DNA of 64,000 nucleotides, taken from Prorocentrum cordatum. Its lineage: Eukaryota; Sar; Dinophyceae; Prorocentrales; Prorocentraceae. A model generated the notes under the pieces. The model did no database searches and was not told where the DNA came from. It was given only the letters and a program-made list of their open reading frames with translations. Location: positions 1 to 64,000 of the forward strand of contig CAUYUJ010009513.1 of assembly GCA_963575745.1 (NCBI GenBank), in the 5' to 3' direction. A program made the translations under genes and the position numbers. Below, piece by piece: positions 10,400 to 20,719 of the stretch (the first letter of the stretch is position 1; each line of letters opens with the position of its first letter).

Positions 10400-10527
10400 G
10401 CCGAGTCAATTCTAGAGGAGCGTGGGGCGTCGCTGCTGCTCCCAATTATTTCGGAGAAACCGCTATCTGTCGTCATTTCGAATGCTGGAGGCTTCTTCGG
10501 TAGTGTTGGAAGGATGCAAAGTCGTGC

Positions 10528-11468
10528 ATGTACGCGTTGGAGGAAGTTGCTCAGCGCTCTGATCAGTCGCAACCAGAGCGTCTGCATTTAGGAGTCGCAT
10601 CGGATTGGACTGCCTTCCGCTATGAATTTCCGAGTCATACATCTCTCATGAACCCGCACCTTGAGGCCCTGTTCGATTATTACCGCAATTGCATCGCTCA
10701 CCCTGAAGATTCCCGCCCCGACGACTTTCACGAGCTGCTTATGGTATTCCTGGCTAAAGGGGGTCGCCCCACTGACTCGACTGACGCCCCTGCTCGGGGG
10801 CCCTCGTCGACTCGTCCGCCCTCGATGGGATGCGCCGACTGGGAACTTGCGACGGCGGCGGTCGCTCATCCTCAGACCCAGACTCGGGTCAGCATGCGCA
10901 CCGTTCACTCTCGTCGGCTCAGTTGCGTCTCGTGTCGCTCTGTTCTCGATGACATCATCTCATGCGAAGCCGACGGCTTGTCGGCGCACCCTGAGAGTCT
11001 GCAGGAAGCAACTCAACAGTTCACAGACTCCAGAGCCGCGCTCCCCCTTCTGATCATCGAGCGGGAATTATTCGTTCTTGAGCACATGGGTGCACCTGCC
11101 TCAGCTGTTGGCTTCTCTGGCAATCCGTGCCGGGACATCGTTGCTCGGGTTCGCGTGTGCTGTGCGGCGTGAGCATGGCTTCCTGGGCGGCGGGTCGCGG
11201 GGCCCGCCAGGGTTGCCCAGCGCCCGCGCCCCAGCGCTCTTCGGCCCCGGGCCCAGCGAGCCGCGGGCCGATGGCCACGGGCCCCAGCCTCTCAGGTTAC
11301 GCTGGCGACCTGGGGCTCCTCCTGAACAGCGCGCTGCCCGATCGGGGCCCGATCTTCGGCGAGCTGCGCTCGCTCGCTGATGTTCTCGGGACGGAGCTGC
11401 AGTTCGGAAAGACGCATCGCTCTCGTCTGCGGGCGCGTGGACTCGAATCGTTTCCACGTGCGTCGTAG
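10528..11468 (+). pseudogene. LINE-B reverse transcriptase fragments
   Basis: Segment 10528-11172 contains FHELLMVFLAKGG, matching the LINE RT block before motif A (Fn.sl.vFlpKg), then GPSSTRPPSMG (the R-P-x-S/L block) and ELFVLEHMGAPASAVGF, matching the stretch after motif A. A frameshift then leads to 11127-11468, where RGARQGCP is RT motif B and GYAGDLGLLL is motif C with the first Asp of YADD changed to Gly. The block following it (FGELRSLADVLGTELQFGKT) is typical for LINE RT. The missing motif A and the damaged motif C mean it is inactive. Motif wording differs from LINE-A, so this is a different LINE lineage. Confidence 0.7.
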
Positions 11469-13716
11469 CAACCCGGGCGGTGGATTCGAGCGATTCTCAG
11501 CCGTGACTTGGCGCGGGTGTCCGAGGGCGCACGCGGGGCCTGGCGCTCTCCCCAGCGGCCTCTGGACACAGCGCGGCAAACGCATCGCCCGCGCTTGCAA
11601 GATTCGCCTCGCGGGCGCTGGCCTTGCTGATTCGCTCGTTGCTCGCGAGGTTCGGGCAGTCTCTACGCTCGGCCAAGGGCCCCAATTGCATCGCCCCACC
11701 CCGCGTCTGTTCCGACTTGAAGATAGAGCGTCGCACGTCATCCGCCGGCCCTCGGCGCAGTTTCAGCGGCGAGACAACGCGCAATCCTGGGCGGGCTGCA
11801 TCGCGCAGCGCGCTCGATTCGCCATGCGACGCGAGCTTCAGTTCATCGCGCGGCTCAGAGCCCCCAGGCCTGACCCGGTTCCAAATTGACGCGCGGCAGA
11901 TGCTGGACCACCCCCTGGAGCTTATCCCTGGCCAGTTATCCCGTGGAAGTCCTGTGAAATCGCTTTTGTCTTGCATCGGCGCGGCGTTCGAGGGGGCGCC
12001 CCCTCTCGCCGCGCAGATCTGCCCTGACGACCAAGCGTCTGCGACGCAGGCCCAAATTATTCGCGTTCTGAGAGAAGCGGCACGATCTGGCGCGACGGCT
12101 GGCGAACTTCCCAGAAGCTTGCTGAATTGGCTCCCCCCCCATCCCCCCCTGCAGTTTGGCTTCTTCTTTTCGGTCAGAATGCGCGAAGTTTGCCGAGCGG
12201 CCTGGACGGTTTTAGCCGCTGCTGCACCAGGGGCCTTGCGCTGCGGGGCCCGGTCTTCAGCTCGATTTCAGTTTCAGCTTGCGCGTTGTCTCCCTGGTTG
12301 TCGCGAGCGCACCGACGATCAGCGCCGCTGCTTGCGCTGCCCCCGCGTTGTTGGTCCCTTCTAGGCCTGGGCCCGCCCCCTTTCCCCTCCTCGGCGCCGG
12401 CCCCCCCTTTCCCCGCCCTCTGCTGTGTCGACGGTCGGGCCCCCGACGCCGAGCACGAGGTTGCCCCCTGCGTGCTGGTCGAATGTTTCGTTCGCGCCCG
12501 CTCTCGGTCGCACGTTGCCGACCGTTCCGTCGGCGACGTCGGCTGGTTCCGTCGGCGACGTCGGCTGGGCGCATTTTCGAAGGCAGGCTGAGGTTGCCGC
12601 TGCGTCGCCACCCGCGCGTCGGGCTGCCGTTCAATGTGTCCGTAATCCGGCACGTCAGCCGGATCGTCTCTGTCTCTCTTGGCGTTTCGAGCTTGTCTCA
12701 GTAGGCTCGTCTCAGTCTTCGGCCGACGCCCCCCCCCCCCCCGAAAACTGGGCGCAGCTGCGTCCTGACAAGTTCGAGCGTTCCGCTCTCTGTCTTTCTT
12801 GGGCATGCGTTTTTGTGTGCATGCGTGCGTGTGCGTGTGGGTGTATGTTCTCTTGCGTTCCCCATGCGTGCCCCCCTTCGGCTTCTGCTGTCGTCGCCAG
12901 CGCTGCCGCAGTGCGTTCCCTCCTGCGCGCCCCTCCTGCTGCTGCTCCGCTGCGCCCCTGTCGTTGCTGCTGGCGGCGGTCGGGGAGCCCTTCGCCGCGG
13001 CTTCACTCGGCCCCCCGCCTGTGGATCCCGATGTGCCTGGGGGCGCGCTGGCTCGCACTGGGCCGGATGCGGATCTCCGAGCGAACAGCCCCTGCCCCTC
13101 CTGTCCGCCCTCTGCTGCGCGCGAGCGCCTCTCTTGCCGCGGCCCGCGCCGCCCGCCATCCTTTTCGGACGAGCACAGGGGCGGGCTGCTGCTGCCGCCC
13201 TCCTTCTCGGGGCGGTCGCCGATCCTGTCCGGGGCGCCGCGGGCGGAGCTCGGACCCCATCGCCTCTGCGCGGCTAGCGGTCGCCACCTCTCCGACGCAC
13301 AGCGGACGCGCCTCAGAGTCGCATCCGGTGTGCGTGCCTCTTATGTCTGCGCCGCTTTCTGTCTGCAGACATCGCGCCGTCTCCTTCTGCCTGCCTTGGC
13401 CTGTGCGCGAAGTTTCGGTCAGTTCGAGCGCGTTTCCGCCCGTGCTTGCCGCCGCCGCCGCCCTCCGGGTGGCTCCCCGACTCTTTCGGGTGGCGAGTTT
13501 TGCGCATGGCCCAATCGCGCCTGGTCTTCTCCCCTCCTTCCTTATCTGCGTGCTTTGCCCGATGTTTCGTTGGCGCGCGTCCTGCGAGACGGTCTGGCAC
13601 TGATTGCGCCCAGCGCTTAAACTGTTTATCCCGGCCGTTGTGTCTGGGTGCCGCAGCTTGTATGATTTCATCGAGTGCCGCCACGTTCATCTCCATCGGC
13701 CAAATGGATTGACGAA
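11469..13716. other. GC-rich stretch, no supported gene
   Basis: About 2.2 kb with very few stop codons in any of six frames because of its GC content. The long frames are rich in Ala, Arg, Pro and Ser and differ in every frame with no conserved motif. The first kilobase may hold the eroded 3' part of LINE-B. A direct duplication of GTTCCGTCGGCGACGTCGGCTG occurs near 12524-12566. Confidence 0.45.
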
Positions 13717-13892
13717 GTCATCGTCGTCGTCATCGTCATCATTTGGGTCCGTCGCCTCATCATTTTCCACCCTCATCCTCATCCTCTTTTTTCTCTTCCT
13801 CCTCCTCCTCCTCCTTCTCCTCATCTTCCTCCACCTCCTTCTCCTCCTCCTCTTCCGCCTCCTCCTCCTCCTCCTCCTCCTTCATTCCTTCT
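13717..13892 (-). repeat. CGT/CAT then CCT/TTC microsatellite
   Basis: Starts as CGTCGTCATCGTCATC (13717-13742) and becomes a CTCCTC/TTC array at 13795-13890. Confidence 0.9.
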
Positions 13893-13980
13893 CCTGGTTG
13901 ATAACTTCTCCCTGTCGCACCCCGAGGCCAGTTTTTAGGGCGGGCCGGGCGTTTCGCTTGAGACCTCCTCACCATTTATG

Positions 13981-14520
13981 ATTCGGGCCGTTTTCCAAAT
14001 GTAAATCTCGCCTTTGCGCCGCGCACATTCGTTTTCAAATTTGGGAGTAGCTCACGGATTGAGGGCGGTTCATTTTCAAACTGTGGTTCTCTCCTTAGCG
14101 CCGCGCACATTCGTTTTCAAAAACCGAGAGAGCTTCACGAATTGAGGGCGGGTCGTTTTCAAACTGTGGCTCTCGTCTTAGCGCCGCGTGCATTCGTTTT
14201 ACAGATTTGCGAGAGCTTCCCGATTGAGAGCGGGTCGTTTACAAAAGTTGCTGTCGCCTTAGCGCAGCGCACATTCGTTTCAACAGCATTGAAAGAGCTT
14301 CACGGATTGAGGGCGGGAGGTTTTCAAAATGTGGTTCTCGCCTTAGCGCCGCGCACACTCGTTCAAGAATTTGCAAGAGCTGCACGGATTGAGGGCGGGT
14401 CGTTTTCAAACTGTGGCTCTCGCCGTAGCGCCGCGCACATTCGTTTTCAAACACCGCAAGAGCTTCACGGATTGAGGGCGGCTCATATTCGCTTTCAAAA
14501 ATTATCCAGAGTTCCCCAGA
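13981..14520 (+). repeat. 83-bp tandem repeat array
   Basis: Six to seven units of 82-83 bp begin at 14058, 14141, 14223, 14306, 14388 and 14471, preceded by a diverged unit from 13981. Each unit begins ATTGAGGGCGG and holds a TCGTTTTCAAACTGTGG block, a CTTAGCGCCGCGCACATTCG block and AAGAGCTTCACGG. The last unit is truncated. The period is not a multiple of three, so open frames through it are not evidence of a repeat protein. Unit divergence shows the array is old. Confidence 0.93.
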
Positions 14521-14837
14521 CCCCCATGATCAATGTTCTGCTAGAAATTACAAGGATTCAGGATTATGCGGCTGCAACAGTTATATTGGCTCGCGGTGTT
14601 GAAGTCCCAAAACGGCGTTCTGGTACGATTCCAGATCGTCAAGACGCAGACGACAAGTTGATACGTGGCGTTGAAAACCAGAGAACAATGTTTTGGCATG
14701 CTTCAGGATTTTCAAACGGTTGTCTTCCAACGAGGCAGCTCCCTCAATGGAAACGAATTGTTGTAGAGGCCTATGAAGAGGGAGCTTGGAGGGAGGGTCA
14801 ATTCCAACATCGTTCATGACTCTTGGGTTTACACTGT

Positions 14838-15262
14838 TCCTCCTCCTCCTCCCTCCCTCCCTCCTCCTCCTCCTCTCTCCTCCTCCTCCTCCTCCTCCTC
14901 CTCCCTCCCTCCCTCCTCCTCCTCCTCCTCCTCCTCCTTCTCCTTCTCCTCCTCCTCGCCCTCTTCCTCAACCTCCTCCTCCTCCTCCTTTCCCTCCTCG
15001 TCTTCCTCCTGCACGTGGACACAGAGTTCGGATCCTGCGGCGCACGTGCAAGGTGCCCGCCCGTCCACCCTCGGAGCGCTGGAGACAGGCCGCGGCGCCC
15101 GATACGTCTCCTCCTCCTCCTCCTCCTCCTCCTCCTCCTCCTCCTCTCTCCTCCTCTCCCTCCTCCTCCTCCTCCTCCTCCCTCCTCCTCCTCCTCCTCC
15201 TCCTCCTCCTCCTCCTCCTCCTCCTCCTCCTCCTCCTTTGCTCCTCCTCCACCTCCTCTTCC
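14838..15262 (-). repeat. CCT-rich microsatellite complex
   Basis: Two CCT arrays (14838-15010 and 15107-15262) around about 90 bp of unique GC-rich sequence. Every frame reads as Pro, Ser or Leu homopolymer, or Glu, Gly or Arg on the other strand. Confidence 0.95.
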
Positions 15263-16435
15263 GTCCCTGCCTCCCGCACATGCCTCCTCCGCCCATGCCC
15301 GCCCATGCCCCTCCTCCCTGGAGCCGCCGGATTTCAAAGATTCCCATTCTGGTTCCAGTCCGATGTTGTCCTGGTCCTGGCGTCGTCGCATCTTGCCACG
15401 GGAGCAGGCGCGGTCGACGTGGCCCGCCCCGGCAATAGCTGGACGTGCGCGCAAAGCCTTCTGGAGGCCAAGGGAGGGCCAGAAACGTCTCAAGTCTTCT
15501 GTCCCCGATTTTCCCGGGGCAGGATCGGTACGATCGAAGGGGTACGGCAAGAATAGGCGCGAAGACCGACAGCAGTTCCTGTCCATTTTGGACTCGCTGT
15601 CGGCGTCGCCGCAGACGTTGTCCATTTGAGACAGGAAGTCGCCTGCCCGACAGCGGCCGCTGTCGGTTTTAGACCACATGCGTTGTTGGGCGGCGTGCCC
15701 GTGTTTTTCGTAACTGTCGAGGTGGAGTCCACGTGCGAACCCAGACATCCTCCGGTATGGTTGTTCTTGGTCTGCGGCCCCAGAGCTCCGGACCCCTTCC
15801 CCTGGTATCGTTTTTTCGTTCCCGGCCCACTTTTTATGGCCCCTGGGCCCGATAACGGGCCCCAGAGGTGGGAACCGAGGGAACACGCCGGCATTGATCA
15901 AGTCATCGTCGGAGATCTGAGTCCACGTGCGAAATCCAGCCGTGCGCAGCGTCAGCGCGGTGGAGTGGCCGGCGGGCCGCGACGCAGGTGGAGGAGGCCG
16001 CCGCGGAGGAGGTCGAGGAGGAGGCTGCGGCCGCGGATGGCGGGGAACGCGGCTCGGAGTTCTTCGCCGCCCTGGACGAGCTGGGGGAGGAGCCGGCCGG
16101 GAAGGGAGGAGGGCCCAGAGGCGCGCTCCCGGGGCGGTTCTTGGAGGTTTCCGTCGGCCCTTGGACGAGCTGGGGGAGGAGCCGGCCGGAAAGGAAGGAG
16201 GGCTCAGAGGCGCGCTCCTGGGGCGGTTTTTGGAGGTTTCCGTCGGCCTTTGGAGGTTTTCTCTCCTCGGGGTGCGTTGCAGCGGCTGCGCTTCGCCGAG
16301 ACCTCTCCGGGGTGGCTCGGGTCGCCGTGACTGGCCGCCGGAGGCCCGAGCCATGACCCAAAGGCCAGACCTCCTCGCGTCGTGGATCCGTCGCGCCAGG
16401 GCGGTCTGGCGCGGTGTTCGGCCTCCAAGGGTCAC
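15263..16435. other. Spacer with an 89-bp tandem duplication
   Basis: Mostly unique sequence. An 89-bp direct duplication is visible with unit starts at 16074 and 16163 (GGACGAGCTGGGGGAGGAGC ... TTTCCGTCGGCC). The period is not a multiple of three. I see no gene with coherent motifs, although frames stay open because of the GC content. Confidence 0.6.
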
Positions 16436-16762
16436 GAGGAGGAGGAGGAGGAGGAGGAGGAGGAGGAGGAGGAGGAGGAGGAGGAGGAGGAGGAGGAGGA
16501 GGAGGAGGAGGAGGAGGAGGAGGAGGAGGAGGGAGGAGGAGGAGGAGGAGGAGGAGGAGGAGGAGGAGGAGGAGGAGGAGGAGGAGGAGGAGGAGGAGGG
16601 AGGAGGAGGAGGAGGAGGGGGAGGGGGGAGGGGGAGGGGGAGGGGAGGGGGAGGGGAGGGGGGAGGGAGGGAGGGAGGGAGGAGGAAGAGGAGGAGGAGG
16701 AGGGAGGAGGGAGGGGGTTGGGAGGAGGAGGGGGAGGAAGGAGGGAGGAGGGAGGAGGGTGG
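16436..16762 (+). repeat. (GGA)n/(GGGA)n microsatellite
   Basis: Nearly pure GGA from 16436 to about 16615, then GGGGAGG and GGGA variants. This and the next array are the strongest purine-strand blocks of the window. Confidence 0.97.
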
Positions 16763-16800
16763 AGGGAGCCTGTGGTTCGAGCCTGTGGTTAGTGACGGCT

Positions 16801-16901
16801 CCCCTCGGGGCGTCCGCCCCGCTGCGGGCGCCTCCACTCCGAAGGGCCTGCGGGCCAGCGCAGCAGGGTTGGCGGGAGGCGCTCCGAAAGGGCGCCCCGA
16901 G
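16801..16901. other. GC stem-loop between GGA arrays
   Basis: CCCCTCGGGGCG at about 16801 pairs perfectly with CGCCCCGAGGGG at about 16890-16901, around a GC-rich loop that itself contains smaller palindromes. It is the only non-purine-tract sequence between two GGA arrays. Confidence 0.6.
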
Positions 16902-16917
16902 GGGCTGCCCTTTGTGG

Positions 16918-17300
16918 CGGAGGAGGAAGGAGGATGAAGGAGGAGGAATGAGGAGGAGGGGCGGAGGAGGAAGGAGGAGGAAGGAGGAGGAGGGAGGAGA
17001 GAGGAGGAGAGGAGGAGGGAGCAGGAAGGAGGAGGAAGGAGGAGGATGAGGAGGAGGAGGAGGAAGGAGGAGGAAGGAGGAGGAAGGAGGAGGAGGAAGG
17101 AGGACGGAGGCTGAGGAGGGCGGAGGACGAGGAGGAGGGCGGGACGAGGAGGAGGAGGAGGAGGAGGAGGAGGGTGGAGGAGGAGGAGGAGGAGGAGGAG
17201 GGGGAGGGGAGGGAGGAGAGGAGGAGGAGGAGGAGGAGGAGGCGGAGGAGGAGGGGAGGAGGAGGAGGAGGAGGAGGAGGAGGAGGAGGAGGAGGAGGGC
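16918..17300 (+). repeat. (GGA)n microsatellite with GGAGGAAGGA variants
   Basis: Long GGA array with frequent AAGGA interruptions. The reverse strand gives Pro/Ser/Leu homopolymer frames up to several hundred codons, all spurious. Confidence 0.96.
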
Positions 17301-17334
17301 CGCCCAAACAGAAACCGCCAGGATGAAAAAAGCT

Positions 17335-17665
17335 GGGTCCCAAACCCGTGTGGTGACGGACCGCGCGGTGACCTCGAAATGCGGTGGAGGCATTCTAGAA
17401 GGAAGCTTTGCTTCCAGGCGGGGCCCTCGGACATTCCTTGTATTTGAAGCATTGGCCGGCGCCGTTCAGGTTCTGGAGCAATTCCTTACGTCATGATTGG
17501 CACGAGCCCTGTTGCCCAGGGCCTCGACCATTCCTCAATAAATCAAGGAACTTTGCCGATTCGAGCCTCCGCGTTCCTTAACAATGACCTCCTTATCTAA
17601 AACCTCCACCGTGCCAGGAGACCTCACCGCGCGGTCCGTCACAGCACGGTGTTGGAACCTCGGAG
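17335..17665. mobile_element. Candidate short inverted-repeat element
   Basis: The 19-bp core GTGACGGACCGCGCGGTGA (17353-17371) is repeated as its exact reverse complement at 17624-17642. The match extends imperfectly on both sides for about 60 bp (CCTCCACCG on one side, a GGGTTTGGGACC-like block on the other). The roughly 250-bp interior is less GC-rich and contains CAATAAATCAAGG. Consistent with a MITE or fold-back relic. No target duplication identified. Confidence 0.45.
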
Positions 17666-17879
17666 GCCCCGACCGCTTCCCGGGGGGCGGGGGGGGCAGC
17701 ACATCGCCCCGGATCCGCTGCAGGATGATCCCGGGAACCGATGGCGGCCCTCGGGCACCGAGATCGAGGGAGAGCGCCGGGGCAGAGTGAGCAGCTCATT
17801 CGTGGGAAATCTGGGGGGACGGGACAGATGTAGCAGGCGTCAAGGGAGGAAAAGCCACCCAGACCCGACCACTGACGTT

Positions 17880-18005
17880 TACTGAACGGCCCTGGGCGTT
17901 AGCTAAGCAGCCCCGCCCTGGTCGATTCTTTCCCTGGGCGCGCTTACTAAACGGCTTCGCTTGTCGGGGTGATTATTATCGGGGTGGATTTTCTGCCCGC
18001 TAGGA
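17880..18005 (+). repeat. Dispersed repeat D4, copy 1
   Basis: Shares CGGCCCTGGGCG, GCCCTG(C)CCTGGTCGATTC, GGGCGCG and CGGC(T/C)TCGCTTGTCGGGGT with 18945-19060, and the last part plus TTATCATGAGGGTGG-like sequence with 19170-19262. Upstream it also shares a GGGAGGAAAA-ACCCGA block with copy 2. Confidence 0.65.
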
Positions 18006-18690
18006 CGCTTGCCTTCCATCGTGCTTCCGCGTGGCCCGAGGAGGGCGCGGAGGCCGCCGAGGCGGAGGACCCCTACGCGGCCGAGGCTGCCGAGGAGGCG
18101 CCCGCGGAGGAGGCCGCGGAGGAGGCCGCGGCCCCGGAGGATCCGCGGGGGGGGGGGGATCGGCAAGGCGGGGCGCGCGACGAGGCCAGGGGGGCCCTCA
18201 GTGATCCTCAGGACGTGCGTTAGCCCCAGCGTGTGCAGTCCATGCGCCCGGTGATGACGCGCGCCTTTCATCCAGGGTGCCCTGGTGTCCTCGCCTCTGC
18301 GGCCCGAGCTTCGGCGTTTTCACTGGTCGCCCGCCACCCAAAGAGTCCCAGCTTCGGCCTCCAAGGGTCTTGCATCCTTACCACCCGTCCTTCATAGTCG
18401 TTTTGACTCCATTTACCCTGTTCGGCTCCGCTGCCAGCGCGCAGCCTGCGTCGGCTCTCATATCCGCCTGCGCCGCACTGAAGGGCTATGGTAGGCAAGC
18501 GCACGTTGGCGCAAACACACTTCCTGAGCATCATCGAGGCTCGGAGGGAAAGGCACCGATGCCGATTAGGCCACGCGTCAGAGTGACCTTTCGCCGGAGT
18601 TTGGTGCGGTCCCGCAGGAGTTCCGCCAGCACTGGCCGGCGCGCTTGGGTTGCGTGGATTTGGCCTCCCCCGCGGCCCCCTCAATCGGCC
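18006..18690. other. No supported gene
   Basis: Contains an acidic open frame (about 18020-18223, E/A-rich, GCCGAGGAGGC repeats) that looks like a codon-like GCCGAGGAG microsatellite rather than a domain. The rest shows no motif. Confidence 0.4.
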
Positions 18691-18877
18691 GCGAGCCTGG
18701 GGGGGAAGCTAGAAGGAGAAGGCCTTCTCAGAAGGCTCGGGCATCCCCGGCCTTCTGAGAAGCTTTCTCAGCAGTCCCCGAAGACACAGAAAATTGTTCG
18801 GAGGGCGTGAGGGCTTCTGAGAAGCTCCGCGGCCTTCTAAGAAGGCCTTCTCCTTCTCACCTCCCCCCCCGGCTCGC
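18691..18877. mobile_element. Fold-back (near-perfect hairpin) element
   Basis: Left arm 18691-18736 and right arm 18832-18877 are reverse complements at about 41 of 46 positions, from GCGAGCCTGGGGGG through AGAAGGAGAAGGCCTTCTCA. The 95-bp loop holds two further CTTCTGAGAAGCT palindromes. Non-coding. It could be a MITE or a structured RNA or DNA hairpin. Confidence 0.75.
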
Positions 18878-18944
18878 CGTCGACTCCAGCCGTGCACCAA
18901 AGGTCACTCTTTCAAGGGAGGGAAAAACACACGGACCCGATACC

Positions 18945-19060
18945 TGGCGTTTACTAAACGGCCCTGGGCGCTTACTAAACAGCCCTGCCCTGTTCGATTC
19001 CTTCATTGGGCGCGTCTACTCAACGGCCTCGCTTGTCGGGGTACAGTCGGCCCGGATTAG
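18945..19060 (+). repeat. Dispersed repeat D4, copy 2
   Basis: Begins ACCTGGCGTTTACTAAACGG and ends with GGCCTCGCTTGTCGGGGT, as in copy 1. TTACTAAACGGCCCTGGGCG is nearly duplicated within the copy. Confidence 0.65.
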
Positions 19061-19169
19061 TAGGTCGACCCTGCCAAATCAAGGGTACCATTGTGTCCTG
19101 TGTCTCGCGACCCCTGCTTCCTACATTCCTGCGGCAATGTGGCCTTCGGAAGGGTCTTGTGCCCTCTCG

Positions 19170-19262
19170 CGCGTCCTGTCCAATCGAGTCCGACTGTACT
19201 AGACGGCCTCGCTTGTCGTGGTAGTTATCATGAGGGTGGCTTGTTTGCCCTCCACTATTGCC
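19170..19262 (+). repeat. Dispersed repeat D4, copy 3 (partial)
   Basis: TCCAATCGAGTCCG, then ACGGCCTCGCTTGTCGTGGT, then TATCATGAGGGTGG parallels the right end of copy 1. Confidence 0.55.
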
Positions 19263-19299
19263 GAGGGGCAATCCTTCGTGCAGCCGGCCAGCACGGTCG

Positions 19300-19400
19300 G
19301 GATTTTTGGGGGGCTCGGCGCATGTCGTTCCGCTGGTCCTGGCCCACCGCGCCTCGGCCCGGCACGCTGTCCACGTCCTGCAGCCCTCCTCGACACCAAG
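19300..19400 (+). repeat. Dispersed repeat D1, partial copy
   Basis: Only the TGGCCCACCGCGCCTCGGC-CGGCACGCTGTCCACGT block of D1 is retained. Confidence 0.5.
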
Positions 19401-19639
19401 CGCAAGAGTTCCATCCAACCCTCAAGTCGGGCATATCCCTCTACAGGAGGACCATTCACTCGGTATCGCTCGGACGTGTGCACTTTTTCTCGGCGGGGAT
19501 CATTGAGGAGCATCTTGGATCTTCCTGCCAAACTGCCACGCACGAACCCGTAAAAAGCACAGGGAATGGACGTCCGAGCGATGGCCAGTTCTTTACACCA
19601 GAGAAAAGCCCCAATCAGTGGATGGTTTTCGCTGAGGAG

Positions 19640-19860
19640 ATCGACCGGGAATCCGGGAGCCGGGGAACCCAGAACCCACCGAAATCGGCCCGAAGCCAAT
19701 ACCCGGGAACCCGGAACCGGGAACCCGGGAACCCAGCTTGCCACCAAAATCGGCGGGCGGGAAACGTTCGCCAAATCTTTCCGGGAACCCGGAACCGGGA
19801 ACCCGGGAACCCAGCCTGCTACCAAAATCGACGGGAAATTTTCGCCAAATCTTTCAACTT
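19640..19860 (+). repeat. CCGGGAACC tandem repeat
   Basis: Two to three roughly 75-bp units containing GGGAACCCGGAACCGGGAAC, CCACCAAAATCGGCGGG and TTCGCCAAATCTTTC. The GGTTCCCGGGTTCCC-type strand is G-run rich. Confidence 0.85.
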
Positions 19861-20169
19861 CCGCTAGGACCCTTTCAGTGCAAGCACAGATTGGGGAAAA
19901 ATAGTCAAAAAATAGTCTTGGGACGATGCTTTCATTATTTCTTGATCATTCTGGCGTATCTTTCTGGTCATGTTTTATTTTTCGTCCACAATCCCCCTGC
20001 AGGAGGACATGCCCGACCTAATCCATCCCCATCGCCCCCAGATTTCAATGTTGACGGGCGCGCGCTGCGCGGCCCGCGGGGGCAACAAAAAAGTGGCAGT
20101 CGCCAGTTTCGGCGTCAGCATCGAAATATGGGGGCCTGGGACGTCGCCACGTCGTGGGAAAAGCTTGCG

Positions 20170-20330
20170 TTTGACTTCGAGGAGGGATGCGGTCTCCGAG
20201 CCTCCACTTCCGGGGCGCTTCCCGACCTCCCGCCCCGCGGAGCGGAGCGACACGCTGCCTGCTTGCAGGGCACAGCGTGTCGCCAGGGCCGCCGCCACGA
20301 CACGCCGAGCAAGAGCCCCTGACCACACCG
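20170..20330 (+). repeat. Dispersed repeat D1, copy 3
   Basis: TTCCGGGGCGCTTCCC-type start, GCCCCGCGGAGCGGAGCGAC (shared exactly with copy 2), then GCGTGTCGCCAGGGCCGCCG and ACGACACGCCGAGCAA. Confidence 0.7.
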
Positions 20331-20441
20331 ACACCCCTGGCCTTGCCACGTCTTCACCCGGCTGGGTCTCCCGGGAGGCCCTCGTCGCGACGGCCGGATG
20401 CGCCTCGAAGGTATGGTCGGAAAACACCAGGGAGAGTCGGG

Positions 20442-20602
20442 GGTGGACAGACCTCCTACCTTGACACGTCGATTGGGGAATTGGCCGTTTTCGGTTCGCG
20501 AGAGGGCGTCGCGGCCGTCACTTTTGCGGGTCCAGGTCCGTCGGTTTCGGTCCCAGGCCGTTTTCACTAAAGGGAGGTTTACTAAAGGGAGGTTTGTCCA
20601 CC
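20442..20602 (+). mobile_element. MITE-like element, copy b (15-bp TIRs)
   Basis: Terminal inverted repeats GGTGGACAGACCTCC (20442-20456) and GGAGGTTTGTCCACC (20588-20602) match at 14 of 15. The interior is nearly identical to 10242-10399. A small duplication, TTTACTAAAGGGAGG, lies next to the right terminus. A 161-bp non-autonomous element. No clear target duplication; CGGG on both sides is a candidate. Confidence 0.8.
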
Positions 20603-20719
20603 GCCGGGAGAGGCCTGGGGAGTACGGTGGGGGCGTTGGTTAAGGAATGCGCCCAGGAGGCTTCAGACCCTGGAGGATTCCTTATCTGATGAGGGCGGCG
20701 GTGAGTCCCATGGCCAAGC

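Noticed and set aside
11469-13700. Several overlapping frames over 150-390 codons
   Set aside because: High GC removes stops in all six frames at once. None shows motifs, balanced composition or agreement with neighbours.
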